64,000 nucleotides of DNA from Sabethes cyaneus (taxonomy: Eukaryota > Arthropoda > Insecta > Diptera > Culicidae). Positions 33,674 to 47,514 of this stretch are shown in pieces. The stretch's first letter is position 1. Every line of letters starts with the position of its first letter. The position numbers and the translations under genes are program-made. The stretch covers positions 200,216,939 to 200,280,938 of the forward strand of contig NC_071355.1 in assembly GCF_943734655.1 (NCBI RefSeq). Reading direction: 5' to 3'. The notes under the pieces were generated by a model. The model worked only from the letters and a program-made list of their open reading frames with translations. It did not search any database and was not told the DNA's origin.

Positions 33674-33795
33674 ACTTGACCCTTCTTTATCGACAGACTT
33701 CACTGCCGGCTATTAGAGTACGGGACAATTACGGGGCTAGTGCAACAATCCTACTGACTCTGTCTAGCATCGTACCTCGAAGCTAACTAGGCGGT
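33674..33795 (-). mobile_element. SINE copy, minus strand, B-box region deleted
   Basis: On the minus strand it reads AGTTAGCTTCGAGGTACGAT, then GCCCCGTAATTGTCCCGTAC, AGCCGGCAGTGAAGTCTGTC and GATAAAGAAGGGTCAAGT. The middle and end match the body of the plus-strand copy at 15161-15325. The tRNA-like B box is missing, so the copy is internally deleted or diverged. Confidence 0.6.
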
Positions 33796-34530
33796 ATTAG
33801 ATTTGGTTTTTTTTTGTGTCATTTTATACATTTTTGTATTATTTATGTGTCTTTTTTTACCGTTTCATATGATTTCGATATTATCTGGTATGATTGATGA
33901 TGATTGTCATGTACGCTGTATAATGATTGAATCATTTTGTCCTGTTTGTATCAATTTTGTGCAATTTTTTATCTTTTTTTGCGTAGCACTTTTTCATTTT
34001 CTTCCATGTTTTGCTATATTTCTGCCGATTTTGTGTCACTTTTGCGTTTCTTATGTAATGTTCGGTATATTTTTGTGTAATCCCGTTTTCATTATTTTAT
34101 CATCTTTGTATCATTTTTGTATCATATTTATATTATTTTTGTGTGTTTTTGAATCATTTCTGTTCATCATGCCCCTATAACTCTTGTGCTTTTTTGAATG
34201 AGTTTTTTAATTATTTTTGTGTCAACACATTTTAGTATATTTTTCTATCGTTTTTGCAAAACTTTCTTATCACTTCTAAATATTTTTTAGAATGTTTGCA
34301 CTATTTCGTATCTTTTTTATACTGATTTATTGTCATTTTCTTCTATTTTTTGTATCTTTTTTGTGCTATTTAGTGTAAACTTTGTAACATTTCTATATCA
34401 AATTTGTATTATTTTTGTGTCATTTCAGTCTATAATTTTTCGTCTTATTCGCATATTTCGTATCAATTTGTTGTATTCTTCCATTTTTTCTTTATTCATG
34501 TCTCTTTCGAGGCCATTTTTATATTATGTC
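33785..34530. repeat. Low-complexity TTTTTGTATCATTTTTGTGTC array
   Basis: Dominated by TTTGTRTCATTTTTGTA-like words, the reverse complement of the array at 32283. Hydrophobic, Phe/Ile-rich frames here are artefacts of the repeat. Confidence 0.6.
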
Positions 34531-34534
34531 TGAC

Positions 34535-37134
34535 ATTGCTGGTCTTCCTGTATGGTCCCACTAAGTACTCACTTTGTAATCATAAAAAATAACATTAGAA
34601 AAAAGTTTTTTTATTGAAATTTTCTGGGAAAAATGTACATGTGTTCTGGTACAAAATGTCATAAAATTTTGAGATCCACATCGACATCGATCCACATTTT
34701 AGTGTAAAAGACCATGACAAATGAACAAGGAAATGCCATTAATGAAACATCGGGCATCATCCGCAAACCATCATGTATAGTGTCAAACTTGAAACGTAGG
34801 ATAATGCCCCATACCTCCTTCCTAGGTACGCCAATATATTGATAGTTATTAATATTGCAAGCCCACATAGCAATCGTTACCAGTCATCTGTTCGACCAAT
34901 CCAAATGATAGCATTCATTTATTTACTCTTCTGAAGTACACATGTTCTTAGCCAAGCTTCCAATCGATTGCAGTAATGGGATTATTTGATGCTATGGGAT
35001 TTCTAGAGTTTATCCAATTATTCTTTGACGCTGAACGCAGCAATAGCATTCGATGAAATTCAATTGTTCGCACACCTTTTTGTGCTAGATATTTTCCAAC
35101 CTTTCTGTGTAATTTCCAATTAAGTTGAGCAATTTTCGGGCGTAATTTTCTATAACGATTCAAAGCTAAACTTTCCGTTTTGTTCATATCAAAATAAAAG
35201 CAATAGATTATATTGCTGACACAGAATCTCGCAGGTGAAAATGAATTCAACAATAATTATTCAACCTGTTGCCCTTGCTCACAGTAATTATTATAGATCG
35301 AACAAAACAGGTGTAAGATTCGTAGCTGCCAATGTATTCGATATCACCAGTTATTGTTTTGATAAGCAATCATTTTTGATTAACTAATATATACAGATAG
35401 AAATACAAACTAGAAAAGTTGAATATGAGAAGTTTCAAAGAGTATGGATGATGACTTTCATAAGAAACAAATGATTGAAAGTTATTGGAATGATAGACAG
35501 TTTTCTTTTTGCACAGAAACATAATTGAATTAATCAGACAGCTTCCATCACGATTTCCTACTTATGGTATCTCTTAGATGACTCAGCCTGTTTCATCGAC
35601 GAGCATCAGCCTTTGCTAAAAGATAAACTTTTCGCCTAACCTCGTGTTCCTATCATTGAAAACGAAACCGGTCAAGGAGCAATATGTTAACGGTAATTTA
35701 TGCATTTTCCCGCACAAGATTCAAACAATCGGAATGCGCAATGTTTCTTTTTTTTCACCAACCGTAAAACATTTAGTGAAGCGATTGCTGGATGTGTGCT
35801 GTGCAAGTGGGCGATCAAAAGCATAATATGTATGCTTCAGAGTATAAATATCGACTGCACATTTGTTCGCAGGTCTCCCACACACACGTCCGTGCACGTG
35901 ATGCACGAGCTAAAAATAAGCTCAATAAAATTTATCAGCATTTCAGCAAACCAACCACACGAAGTTGATGTTGATGCAGCATATATGCCGCATCACAGTA
36001 CGGCAGATTGTTTTTGCCTACTTTGGGCAAGCGAAATATTCATGAGAAAATCCTGCATGGATTTGCATCGTGACGTGCATGGATTCTGCTATCTAGACAC
36101 AGCTTATGTTATGAGAGTGTTTAACTGGTTTTGCAAATTAGTCATAAGAATAGTAGCAGCTTGTCGTTCATTGATGAGATGCATTTATGCAGATGCGCAG
36201 GAATGTCAACGATGCGTCGTCGTTGTAAAGATCGCCAACGTACATGCATTCCACCAGAAACCCGACGAGTGAAATGTCACGACGAGGATTGACACGACTC
36301 GACGGGCGACGACGGAACGCAACCGTAGAAGACCACTTGTCTGCGTTGACATCGAGAATCGGAAAATCTGCGAAACTAATTAACGGTCGGGTTGTGTTTG
36401 CTCGTTTTCTACCGCGACTGTCTGGCGGAGAGGATGTTTTTCAGGTGGGTTCACCAGCACGCAGTTTAATGCTTGCCACATGATAATTATAGCTCAAGAC
36501 CAGTGTTAAATAAATACGCTGAAGCGGAAGGTTCTGCGACAATATTAGGATGCGGAAGTAACTTATTGAATTTCGGTTTTTGATACTAACAAAAAATTAA
36601 CTTATCACATTAAGTTATCACATCGGTGTTATTCCGATGCGGCATAGTTTTCAAAAGCGTCAAAAATATTAAAGTTTGCCTAAAAACGATAAAACCTTTG
36701 AGCTTTCAGTTCCGTACGTAATTCATCTTAAGTATACAAATCATAATGCAACCCCCTCGAGCAATAATTTACATTATAGTACTCGTCTACAAATGCTCGG
36801 AATATTTCACCTTCTTGTATTTATACCCAACACTTATTTCTCTTACTATCAAAACGTATGTGGTTTAAGGATCTAAAGTGACTTAATTTTATCTCAACTC
36901 GAAAGTGGACTTGATTTGAATAAAAAAAAGTATTCGCAACACTAAGCAGCACTACATCTAGCTAAAATTCGGTCCGAAAAATATGGCAAAAACAGCGTTT
37001 GTCATTAGTGACCAGACCGGCAACAACAAACGAGCTCAGAGAGAAATAAGAGTATGTATGTGTTAGCTCTCTCTCTCCCCCCTCTTTTTGTTAATATTTT
37101 TTGTTTTGTTTATGCTTGCCCAGTTTTGCTAAAC
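34535..37134. other. Unassigned; one possible exon-like GC-rich block
   Basis: No domain recognised. 36160-36445 is GC-richer (GACGGGCGACGACGG) and ends TTTTTCAG|GTGGGTT, which could be a splice donor at 36446, but the encoded residues match nothing I know and no start or acceptor is convincing. A CT-rich stretch lies at 37068-37083. Confidence 0.4.
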
Positions 37135-37761
37135 ATGGCATCAAAACAAGAAGCATTTCGGGAGCGCGTTGTACACTTCTACGAACGGCAACAGAAATCT
37201 CGGCAAAAAGTATACGGTACAACATTTAGAAAACAAATATATTGCGGCTTCGACTGTTTACCATCTCCTAAGATGCTCAACAACAATTCGCAAGCAAGGT
37301 AGTGGAAGACCAGCCAAAATTATGGGCGCAGAAGGACATCGTTCTCTTTCTCGTTTCTTCAACACCAAACCCTCTGGTTTGGCTATCAATTAAGATGTAC
37401 CAGACGAATGTTTAAAGAAAATTTTGATCCCGTTTTTACAAAAACATCATGCAGATGGACAATACGTGTTTTGGCCGGATAGAGCATCATCGCATTACGC
37501 CAAAAAAACACAATCGTTCCTGAATACCCATTCGATCCCATTTTTACCCAAAAATCACGAACTGAAAAATGTGTCTCAGTGCGGCCAATCGAAGATTTCT
37601 TCGGGACTTCGTGTTCCTTGGTGTACAAAAATAACTGGAGAGCCACGAATTGCAAACAGTTGATTGGTAGAATCAAGAAATGCATTCGCAAAGTTGACAT
37701 GACGGCCGTACAACGCTGCTGTTTCGACGTCAAACGAAAGCTTCGCCGAACAGCCGATTAA
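37135..37761 (+). pseudogene. Tc1/mariner-type transposase, internally deleted
   Basis: Starts ATG with ASKQEAFRERVVHFYERQ, a mariner-like N terminus. After frameshifts it continues with VFWPDRASSHYAKKTQSFL (second catalytic Asp) near 37470, RPIEDFFG (third acidic residue) near 37580 and ends VKRKLRRTAD at the TAA. About 210 codons remain of the usual ~340; the region with the first catalytic Asp is deleted. Clear terminal inverted repeats were not found. It is inactive. Confidence 0.75.
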
Positions 37762-40700
37762 GGACCGTTTTCAAATGTACACTAATTTTTTTCTAACAAT
37801 GGATAATATATCTTTAATTTCGGTAAACCAGATCTTCTCAGATCAGATACATGGGTATCTTTGTCTTTTTTGACAGCTTGAGAAAAAAATCCAAAATTTT
37901 AGTTGCCACCCGTTATATTTCAACTGTCTGCAAAGCAAAAAAAACTGATGCATTCTACTCGCCTCTACGATTTGTCTCAATTAGAAATAAGTGTCGCGAC
38001 AAAATCAAATAACATCATTGCTGGGTGGTAAAAAAGGAACGTGCATTTTTCCTTGCCCTGGTCACTCCCAAGAGAGAATGACAGTGCTTCATTGAACGTA
38101 CATTTTATTTTGTATAACATGCAAATTTTCAAAAGTGCGACGTTACTCTGATGGGTTTAATATACAATTAGGACAACAAGCAGTGTGATGTAGTCATAAA
38201 AAGTCCCGTTCCAGCACAACAAGAACTAGTTTCGAGCAATTGGCCAAAGGCGTTCGAGACCACGCGCACTTCCCGGTTCGCTTAAAGCGTGGTTTGAATA
38301 CGTAAATTACGAATAATCCACAAGCTCTGGAATCTGGTTTGCAGATGATGAAATCTAACGGACAACTGGACCCATCATCATCGTCATCGTCGTCATCATT
38401 TCTTCAGTGTGCAATATATTGCGGAATTTGAATGTATAATTTTCAAGATCAAGCTGACACCCTACTAGCTACTTCTTTTTCTATCTCATTCGGAGCACTA
38501 TTGTGTACAACAGCGGAAGTCACGTTTACGTTTTACGTATCCGACCATATGCCTGACACTGATAAAACGTCACAAAAAATCGCACTATTATAAGGGATGG
38601 GATTACCGTAATCCAACCAGATGAGGATGAGAGCAAATCAGTCCAAAATAGAACGGAAATAAATAACGCACACTTACAGACAAACATTGCTCCCAGCAAA
38701 GCGTGACGCCGGGCTAGCGATAAGCGAAATGTGTATAATTATAGAAGAAATATTTTATGGGATTGTTTTTACTCGCATTTGTTTTGGAGTTTTCTTCCGG
38801 AATAATAACCTTTGCAGATGGCATGCAACGTGATGGTGAGCTGTGAGGAACAAGTCTAATCAATCATACCGTTTTGATAATATTGTATTTCCGGTTGCGT
38901 TTTGTGTGAATCAAATTTGCAACGTTTCCTACTAAAACTCTTTCAATCGGAAACATTGCAAATTTTCTATTTTCGCATAAACATAACCTGACCAAATGGG
39001 TTAGACAACTGAGAAAACACAAATTCGTATTTATGGCAGATAATTGGAGCAAACTTCATCATGCAGTTCCCACGGACGAAGTAAATTTAGCGGCTTTTTC
39101 TACTTCAACCAAAACAAACCAATCATTTAGCGATGCTCCTATGGATGGCGCATGGTGCGGAGTATGAAAAGTAGCAAATTGTGCTCAAGGGGATATTTCT
39201 AACGTTTTCCACACTTTCCCAAGACTCACGCTAGCGCAGATAAACATCACTTTAGAAACGTCGAACGGTTTTCGCCGTGTCAGGAAAAAGAGTGAACTAC
39301 CCCTCCGGCCCGGTTGCCTGGTTTTGCTGGTCGGCTCTCAACAAGTTAATCCGGCACACACGCAACGGCGGTCAAAGTAGCTCACGGAATCGTGTCTGGT
39401 GACCTTGTCATTTGTCGTGGTCGGGGCCGTTTACTCTTGGCCAGACTATAGTAGGTAGCAATGGCAGCTTGCGTATGTACGACTATTGATTTTTAATCTC
39501 CGAGGCCTGTATGGTTTTACGGTAATGGCCAAACGGTTGCTTATATTGCCGTCATTAAACGGGTCAGTAGGTGGAAAGTAAAAGCCACTAAAAATGAGTT
39601 TTCCATGCTCCATACTGTGAACAGGGTGGTTTGAATGTTGATAATTTTTGGACTTTATTTAGTCAAGAAAGTAGTAAATTTAAGAGAATTTATGCGCTTC
39701 GCGAACTGTGGTATTAAATTTAGTCTTCGACGACAGAAATAAAATTTCGGAAATAAACTGATCATTCACCCTGTATAGGGCCATTGTATTCCGTCAAACA
39801 CTTTCGAGCAAGACATGAACTGAATTTAAATATTGCTTAGATTAGCATTTACCAGCCCTACTGTTTCAATTCCAGCAATTGGATATGTAGCCGCGCAACA
39901 TTCTACGAGTGCCATGGAAATCCCACCACAACCATAGTGCAACCGCTCATATTTTATCCCCCGTGGTACTACTGTGTGCAATATTAGACTCCCGCCGTGC
40001 GAATATAGGAAACACACGCTAGCCAGCCAATGAATGCGGTGCTGCATTGGAGCATTCTACTAGCTGTGAGCTGTCCTCCGTTTTGCCATTTGCTAAGTAT
40101 TTCCTCCCACATGGAGTGCGTGTATTTTTTTCTAATAGGCGGCGGTCATAAATCAACTAATTGTACACTACGTGAAGAATTTCGAGGAAATTTGTCACTC
40201 TGGAAATCTAATTAGCCGCCTCTCCTGGGACAATGGATGACTTTCTCCAGCGGGTCCAGTTCGGTAGAGGAAGTTACTAAATACACGGTAGTGTGATTTA
40301 TTGTCACCTTTTTGTACGTCAAGTTTCGTTGCTACTTGTTCAACTTTCAGGATCACTGTCGCCACCCGACAAGTGATTTTTATTCCATTAAGTCGTTTAG
40401 CCAAGTGTAACGCACCAAAGGTTAATGGACGTTATGGTTGATCCAATGGCACAGCGTTTGCACTTGACACAAGCGGCATTTCAAAGGCAGCTATTTTATG
40501 TGAATACACACTGAAAAATGTGTGCAGCATGCTGAGCATACAAATAATAATCTGTTGAAGATCGTTCGTGCATTCCAGAAAATTTGAATTGAGCAAACAT
40601 GTTTCTGATGAAAATATTATCAGTGCAGGCAGAACACTAACACTATAAGCAAATTGGTGGAGAGATTAAACGATTACACTCTGGCTGGGCTGGACTGGAC

Positions 40701-41639
40701 TGGGCACGATTGAGACAATTTATCGCGATGATGACGACCGTCGAGCCCGGCGAAAGTGAATCAATGGATTTATAAGCCGTGGTAGATGGTTGGTTGGTTG
40801 GCTGGCTTGTTGGTTGAAACGAGTAGTCAGTTGGTGGTGTTTTAATAAAACCAACGAAGGTAATAAAATTATCCTGTTGGTGGTGATTTATTTTGACACG
40901 CGGTTAGATTGAGTATCATACGTGTTCTATTAGCAGAAATTCTAGCGTATTTAGAATAATGCAATTAAACTTTATCTTTTAGCTAAACTCTTGAAACTCT
41001 GGAAGGCTAAATTTGGGATATTCTTTAAAAGCAATAATTGTGGTAAGATGGTGGTAATTGGATAACATTACTACAATTTTAGTTTGAGAATCTTGATGAC
41101 ACCAACATCAACAACAACATTTACCTAGACGTTCGACAGGGCCAATTCTCCCGGAATTTATCCGAAGTATGGCAAAATCGCTACTTTTGGACAAAGTAAT
41201 GCGGCACCAGACTTTGTGGACTCCTTGCTTTTTTAATTGGCCTAACGTCTTACGATAAGGCGCAGTATAATTTCTCCATCTGTTTCGGTCCAACTGGTCT
41301 CCAGTTCCGCGGGCACTCAGTGCTCGCCCGATCTCGAAGGACATCGATTTTGAGTCTTTGAGCAATGCCATCTTTCAAGCTGACTGGCGATTTTTGGAAT
41401 CCAATACTTCTCTCGACGATGCTATCGCCTACTTTAACAATATTGGACAGTGTTGGACATAATTTCGCTAACTCGCAAATTAGCGTTTTCGCAAAATTTT
41501 GAGTACGTTAGCATATCCGTTAGCTTCACTAAAAATAAGCCCTAAAACTCGTTCATCGCAAAATCGCTAAAGTTGCATGGAAACTGGAAAATATTCTGAA
41601 ATTTACCACACCATTGGAGAAACCTTCAGTTGATTTCGC
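37762..41639. other. Unassigned, largely single copy
   Basis: No gene recognised. Notable composition only: a CAT/CGT-rich stretch at 38368-38400, GC-richer DNA at 39290-39440, and GGTTGGTTGGCTGG repeats at 40789-40817. The minus-strand frame at 41108-41371 (QLDRNRWRNYTAPY) is not identifiable. Confidence 0.4.
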
Positions 41640-42330
41640 AATAGTTTCGATCCTACCTGTTGAATCTAATGCTTTATGGGAGGAAAGGTAATCAACAATT
41701 TGAATATTGCTCCGCCATTCCACAGGGCAGCAATCTAGGACCGTTGCTCTTCATGCTATTTATAAACAACATTACACTCTTGTTTCTGAATGATTGCCAC
41801 ATGCTGTTTGCGGACGAAATCAAGCTGTTTAGGATTGTCAGGAGTACAGCAAACTCCATAGCTTACTAGACATTTTCATGCAGTGGCGTTCCAGTAATCT
41901 GTTAACCGTTAGTATCCAGAAGTGTTGTGCGATTTCATTTCATAGAAATTCCAAACTAGAGTAAACTAGAGTAACTAGAGTAAACCAGGTTCTTGATTTG
42001 GGTGTAACGTTGGATACTTCGTTTACTTTATTAGGCCTCACTATAGTGAAACAATCGCTAAAGCCAATCGACAGCTTGGGTTTATGTTCAAGATAGCTGA
42101 AGAATTTCATGATCCCATGTGCATTCGATCACTTTACGACTCCTTGGAGGGATCTGTTCTTGAGACCAACTTGGTCGTTTGGTACCCGTTCAACGATATT
42201 CGGATAATTAGAGTTGAAGCCGTGCAGCGAAAATTCGTGCGTTATGCTCTAGTTTCTGCCAGGACATAATCGATTTCAGCTACCAGCATACGCAGAGCGC
42301 TACCAAATTCTTGGAATGCAGACACTGGAC
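41640..42330 (+). pseudogene. Jockey-like RT relic
   Basis: Contains IPQGSNLGPLLFMLFINNIT (motif B, near 41717), MLFADEIKLFRIV (motif C with FADE instead of FADD, near 41803) and, in another frame, MFKIAEEFHDPMCIRSLYDS and VQRKFVRYALV (42084-42260). These align with GSNLGPLLFSLFINN, FADDLKIYY and IQRKFVRYALRN of the element at 9628. Several frameshifts and a small deletion. Confidence 0.8.
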
Positions 42331-43320
42331 CCAGCCAAACTTTTTGTTCACATTACTCACATTATTAAGACAACCATCATGTCCGATGATACTTTTTTAA
42401 CAAATAAAAAAACAAAAAAACTCGGTTGTTGGCTACCGTTCTCCAATTCCTTGGACACCGAATACTCTCCGCCAGATCTCGCTCCACTTGGTCTAACCAT
42501 ATTGTTCGCTGCGCTTCTGGCCATCTTATTTTGCAAAGATGATGTTTGCCTCAAACCCGCTAGGAACGGCTCAGGGACAGAGCTGGTAACTCGTACGGAC
42601 ATATAAGAACATAATAAAAAGAACTGGACCTAGAATGTAACCCAGTGGCACATCTGCGGCATGTTTGTAAATGCAGATAATAAATCTGATCCTAGCTCTA
42701 CTAGCAAAACTATGTCTTATAAGAATTTATTTATTTATTTATTTACTATTTTATTGAGGCTTTCAACCGGTAGGTGGTTCGTCCCAATGGTCTCATAAGA
42801 ATGATTTCAGCCATATTACAACCCACTACGAAGCGTAAAATGCTAGTAAGGAGTATATGATTACCAATTCGGTCGAATACCGCATTAAGTCTGTAGAAAT
42901 TGCGTCAACTTTTGCTTTTGACGCAAAATCCAACGGGTCCGTTGTCACGGAACAACTAATCCCCACAAATTCATGCTGATCAAACAATATGTAGTTCTTC
43001 GTGAAATTCGAAATTACTGTGCTCACAAAGACAGAGAGTTGGAAGCATTACTCGATGAAGATCCGAGTCAAACCTTGTCAAACTGAATCACCAAAGGAGC
43101 AAAGGGATGTAGTGAATTGAACCTGGTGATTGGTACAGGCTGCAATTGAATCAAACGATATCGTAGTGATATCAAGAAAAATAACCAGAATATGCTAAGA
43201 AGCATGAACAAATTATTCCGCTACATGACAATGCTCGGCCTTACTTGCCAAAAGTCAAACAAGTATTTCGACAAACACAAATGGGATATTTGAGCATATC
43301 TGTCGTATTCTCTGGATATT
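42331..43320. other. Unassigned
   Basis: Contains an ATTT microsatellite at 42725-42745 and text resembling the 3' end of a LINE (TTATTGAGGCTTTCAACCGG) but no coding match. Confidence 0.4.
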
Positions 43321-44371
43321 TTTGACGTAGGACTACGTCTTACGGCAAGTTTTGAGATAGGGTGTCATTCCAAAAAATCGAAAAATGCGAGCGTCACGAA
43401 AAATGAAAGGTTTTGAACGCTAATAGCTCAGCGGTTTTCCGATCGATTTTCAATATTCTTACACCAATCGATCGGTAAATCTTCTAAGAATTGACCCAAA
43501 TGAAGAAAAGTATGGATTCTTGATGTTGAACTATTGAAAAATTGAAAATAATGAACCTATGTTTTACCAGAATTCTCGCTTCGTGATTGGTTGGAAGATT
43601 CTTTGCGATGATTTAAACCTATACCAATTTGATATCGGTGCCTGGGAAGTACGCCAAAACAAGTGACAAAGCTTCCTCATTTCAACAAGATTTCTTAACA
43701 CCGCGGTTCAACCTAGACCATTTTGATGTCCTTGCTTGGGAAGTACGCCAGAAAAAGTGACAAAGCCCCCTCGTGCCAACAGATTTCTTACGAACTTGAT
43801 TAAACCTAGTCCAATTTGATGTCTGTGTTAGGGAAGTGTACCAGAAAAAATGACACAAGTTCGTTGTCCCAACAGATCGCAAATTCTGTACTGCGAGACG
43901 ATTAAACCTCGGCGAATTTGATATCTGTGTTGGAAAAATATGCTACAGCTGTAGTGTTCGGTTATAATACGACTCTGTTTGAATACGCATGCTTGCCGAA
44001 GCCGTTTCATTAGAAGTGTAGTGAAAAGATGTGCTGTTGATAAAATAGGATTGAATTGGTAAAATCCTTTCATCGTGGGAAACCATGGGTAATAAAAACA
44101 ATCTTTAATTTCAGTAAGGTAGCAGGAAAGCAATAGTTAGTGTTCTTAATTTTGTTAAATGGTTTTCAAATGCACAATATTTTCAGAATCGAACGTGTGC
44201 AATATTACTACTTTGATAAATGTTACATACAACGCATGTAGCATGTATATATGTTGCATATAGCATGTATACATGAAGAATCGAATGATTACACGCATGA
44301 ATACATGCTACTATCACTACAAAGAGACTTACGTAGTCCTGCGTCACCTATATATGCGGTCGTGTCTTGTA
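43321..44371. repeat. 1-kb dispersed repeat, copy B
   Basis: The second copy of 28557-29543, in the same orientation. It has extra segments (about 37 bp near 43480-43517 and one more internal unit near 43780). Ends and inverted motifs are as in copy A. Flanks differ, so this is dispersal and not segmental duplication of the region. Confidence 0.75.
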
Positions 44372-47340
44372 CACAACTCCTCTGATTTTTCTTTTGATTA
44401 CTGGTTGTTGTAAAAGATGCGGTACGATTCAGCAGCAGGATTATGTTTGCTCATCTTAATCATAAACAGGCAGAGAAAGCAGCTTCATTTGTTCGCAGTC
44501 GTTTTCTATTCCACTCCCGAATGATGCCAAATGCTGTTTTCTCTTAGAACAATTCATCCTGCGCGGTATTACACAACTACAAGCTGGGGGTCGAATGGCC
44601 CATGCTATTAATTGTTTAAAAACGCGGAAACTATTTGGCAAAATTATGAATGCGCATTTTATTTTGGTGTTAAACAAGCTAATTCATAATTGTGTAGAAT
44701 GTAAAAGCATCAAACATAGCCACATCCAATAAAATCCAGCGATTATTCGCGATCTCATTCCACATGTAAGAAATCACGGTTTTCTCTTAAGCTTTTACCG
44801 CTAGTCGGTATGCAAATTTCATAATAAATACAGTCTATCTAATTGATATACTGTCATACTCGATGATTCATCACAAAAACGGCATTAACTAGGCATGTTC
44901 ACATATATTGCAAAAAACTTCAAAATACAAAACAGGGGTAGAATGCATCACAGCGGGATCGAACAGTTTGCAGTACATCTTTTGTTTCGGATTATTTATT
45001 AAAAATGTAGCAATATTATGTATTGTATAGGACTCAGAATTAACCTAATTGTACATTGTTTAACTTACAATATTTCATCACACATCAGTTGGAGAAAAGT
45101 AGATGATTAAATTTTATGGCCAAATATGTTGAGATATGAACCCACTGTATCCCAGCAAACAAGCGTATGTATCAAACGCTATAACGAACGCTTCCGCCAT
45201 TTCGGCAGCCTAGTTTTAGGAGTTTATACAACACGTGATTAAATGTAATTTTTTTGGTTGCGGTTAACGCCTAGCTGGGCAAACTTGGGGCGTTTTGTCC
45301 ATGGGCTTTGGCGTTCTGCCTCACATAATGATTTTGACTCTTGCCAAAAATCGTCAAAAATAACAAAAAATACTGGTTTTTGTTAGGAAATTTCACCAGG
45401 AGTAAGTGTAAAAAAGATCCCAAAGTCTTCTAGAAGTTGAAAAACCCGATTTAATCCACCTAGTGGTGAAAGGAACCTTTGTTATACGGTCTTACTTGCT
45501 ATTTGAGATTGAAATCGACACGTCTTCGGAACATAATGCATCTATTGGTTAACGTTGCGTGGTGCGTTGGTTTTCATAAAATTTTTGGAAATTGAATAAT
45601 TTTACAAAATTTAAACAAAATAGCAGCACCTATAAATTTTGATAGATCCTTTTTCATGAAATTACTGAGTAAGGGTAAGCTGGTTGTTACTAATTTGAGT
45701 AAGTGCAAGTAAAAGCAAGTTATAAGAGGAAATATTATTCTTTAACATATACATTGCGTAGTAAAAGTCTAGTTTATAGGTTTTTGAATTACGCATAAAT
45801 TTCTGTAACGCCATTATTTTTGATTGACATCAATAAAGTTTTCTTGAATAAATTTCATCAATTTTTATTAACCTTCGATTACTCACGCTGTACAACACGC
45901 ATTTTGTACAACACGTGTAGGTTTTTGAATGCCATATTGTTATAAAGTTACAAATCTCTGTTTAACACGTATATTCTTCAATTACCTTGTTATGAGCAAA
46001 ATGTCATAATTATTCAATGCATTAATACTTTAAATTGTTGAGAAAATAGATCAGCATAAACTGACATCACAGAAACGAAGCAATCAGCATGTGAGTTGTA
46101 CGGCGATTGGCCCTGGAAGTTTCTCTCGTTTCTTCATATGAAAAAATGGTGTCTGTATGCAGCAACACAATCAGCAAATATAAAATGTTTAAAATGTATC
46201 TGTTGGTAGTCGAGTCATTCGGGGTCAAAATTAAGGCATTTTTTTTAATCAAAGTTCTACAGTACCTAAACAAACAAACATAGAGGTATATACTATATTC
46301 ATCAAAGTTGGGTATTTTTACTATTTATACAATTTTGTAATACATGAAAAAGGAATACAACAATTACAAAAAGAGCTAAAATAGAAAAAAACTGATCTTA
46401 CAAATTCATATACAATGAATAAGATTTTTCTCTCTTCGCTTAATAGATAGAAGGTTACTGTATTCAACAAAATTTCTTGTAATAATATGTTCTAAAACTT
46501 TGCAGAACACATCAATGTGTTATATTGAAACTGAAGAAAAATAATTTTTTTAGTTCACTTTTAGGGGGATTAATCAAAATTTAAATTGCACCAGACGATA
46601 GAACTTTCAATTTTAAGAAATTCTTCCGAAGGTTCCATAAACTTAAAACCAAGTTTTCCCAGTCAAAATTCTAATGCGCATGTCTTTTTGGCTTTGGGCC
46701 ATTGTGCGCGCGAGTAACCGAATTACAAAAGTCGGCGCGAGTGTTGGAGGGTTAATATCTTTTGATCGGCAAAACCGATTCTTCTGAAATTTTGCAGATA
46801 TATTTGTAGCATTAAAATCTCTAATTTGATGCCAAAATAATTCATACTAGATAAATCATCTTAGATGAAATCGTTATAAATTATTGTAAATTTTAATGTG
46901 TTGTATTCAATTGATCATAACTTTCAAATTAAACATCCAATCAAAAAACAAATCAATAGTGATCTATTAGGTTATGTTAGCTGTCAAATGAGACTAATAG
47001 CGTCTAAATCGGTTTAGTCATTTCTAAGAAACAGGCGATAATTATTACCTTGTCAAAACAGGTTTTTTAAGCATAACTTTTAAACTGATTGTTTGTTTTC
47101 AATAAAATTTATCCGAAAAATTTAGTGTTAACAAGAGCTTTCATTCGATACCAAGATCGTTGAAATCGGTCATTTGGGTCCGGAGAAAATCGTGTCACGT
47201 AATTTTTACTTTTTTACTTATAACTTTTAAACGAAATGTCGGACCTCGAAACAATTCAATAGTGATATACTAGGCAATAATATCTTTCAAACAAAAGTAA
47301 TAGCGAACAAATCGGTTCAGCCATCTTCGAGAAATAGGCG
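44372..47340. other. Unassigned; possible old repeat body
   Basis: Contains TTTAATCCACCTAGTGG at 45450 and ACCTTTGTTATA at 45476; the latter recurs at the right in 47490. The segment 45450-47514 may therefore be one repeat element, but I cannot confirm continuity. No coding frame. Confidence 0.35.
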
Positions 47341-47514
47341 ATAGAAAAGTTGCGCCCCGCACATACATACACACATACACACACACACACACACAGACAT
47401 TGCTCAGTTCGTCGAACCCTGTCAATTGGTATATGTGGCTCGGCCCTCCGGGCCTCGGATCAATTTCGTGTTTTTCGACCAATTCCTAAACCTTTGTTAT
47501 AGTATAACAAAGGT
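47341..47514. repeat. CA-microsatellite repeat end with 25-bp palindrome
   Basis: A CATA/CA microsatellite (47361-47396) is followed by GACATTGCTCAGTTCGTCGA, CTCGGCCCTCCGGGCCTCGG and a perfect palindrome at 47490-47514 (arms ACCTTTGTTATA around a single G). This cassette layout is familiar as the end of a dispersed insect repeat, but the family is not named here. Confidence 0.6.

Noticed and set aside
32347..34533. Several long Phe/Ile/Val-rich frames that resemble membrane proteins
   Set aside because: They are translations of low-complexity TTTTTGTATCATTTTTG arrays; no start context, domain or non-repeat sequence supports them.
36244..36483. Possible exon with RIGKSAKLINGRVVFARF and a GTGGGT donor
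   Set aside because: No acceptor, start or recognisable domain; a single donor-like site is too common to support a gene.
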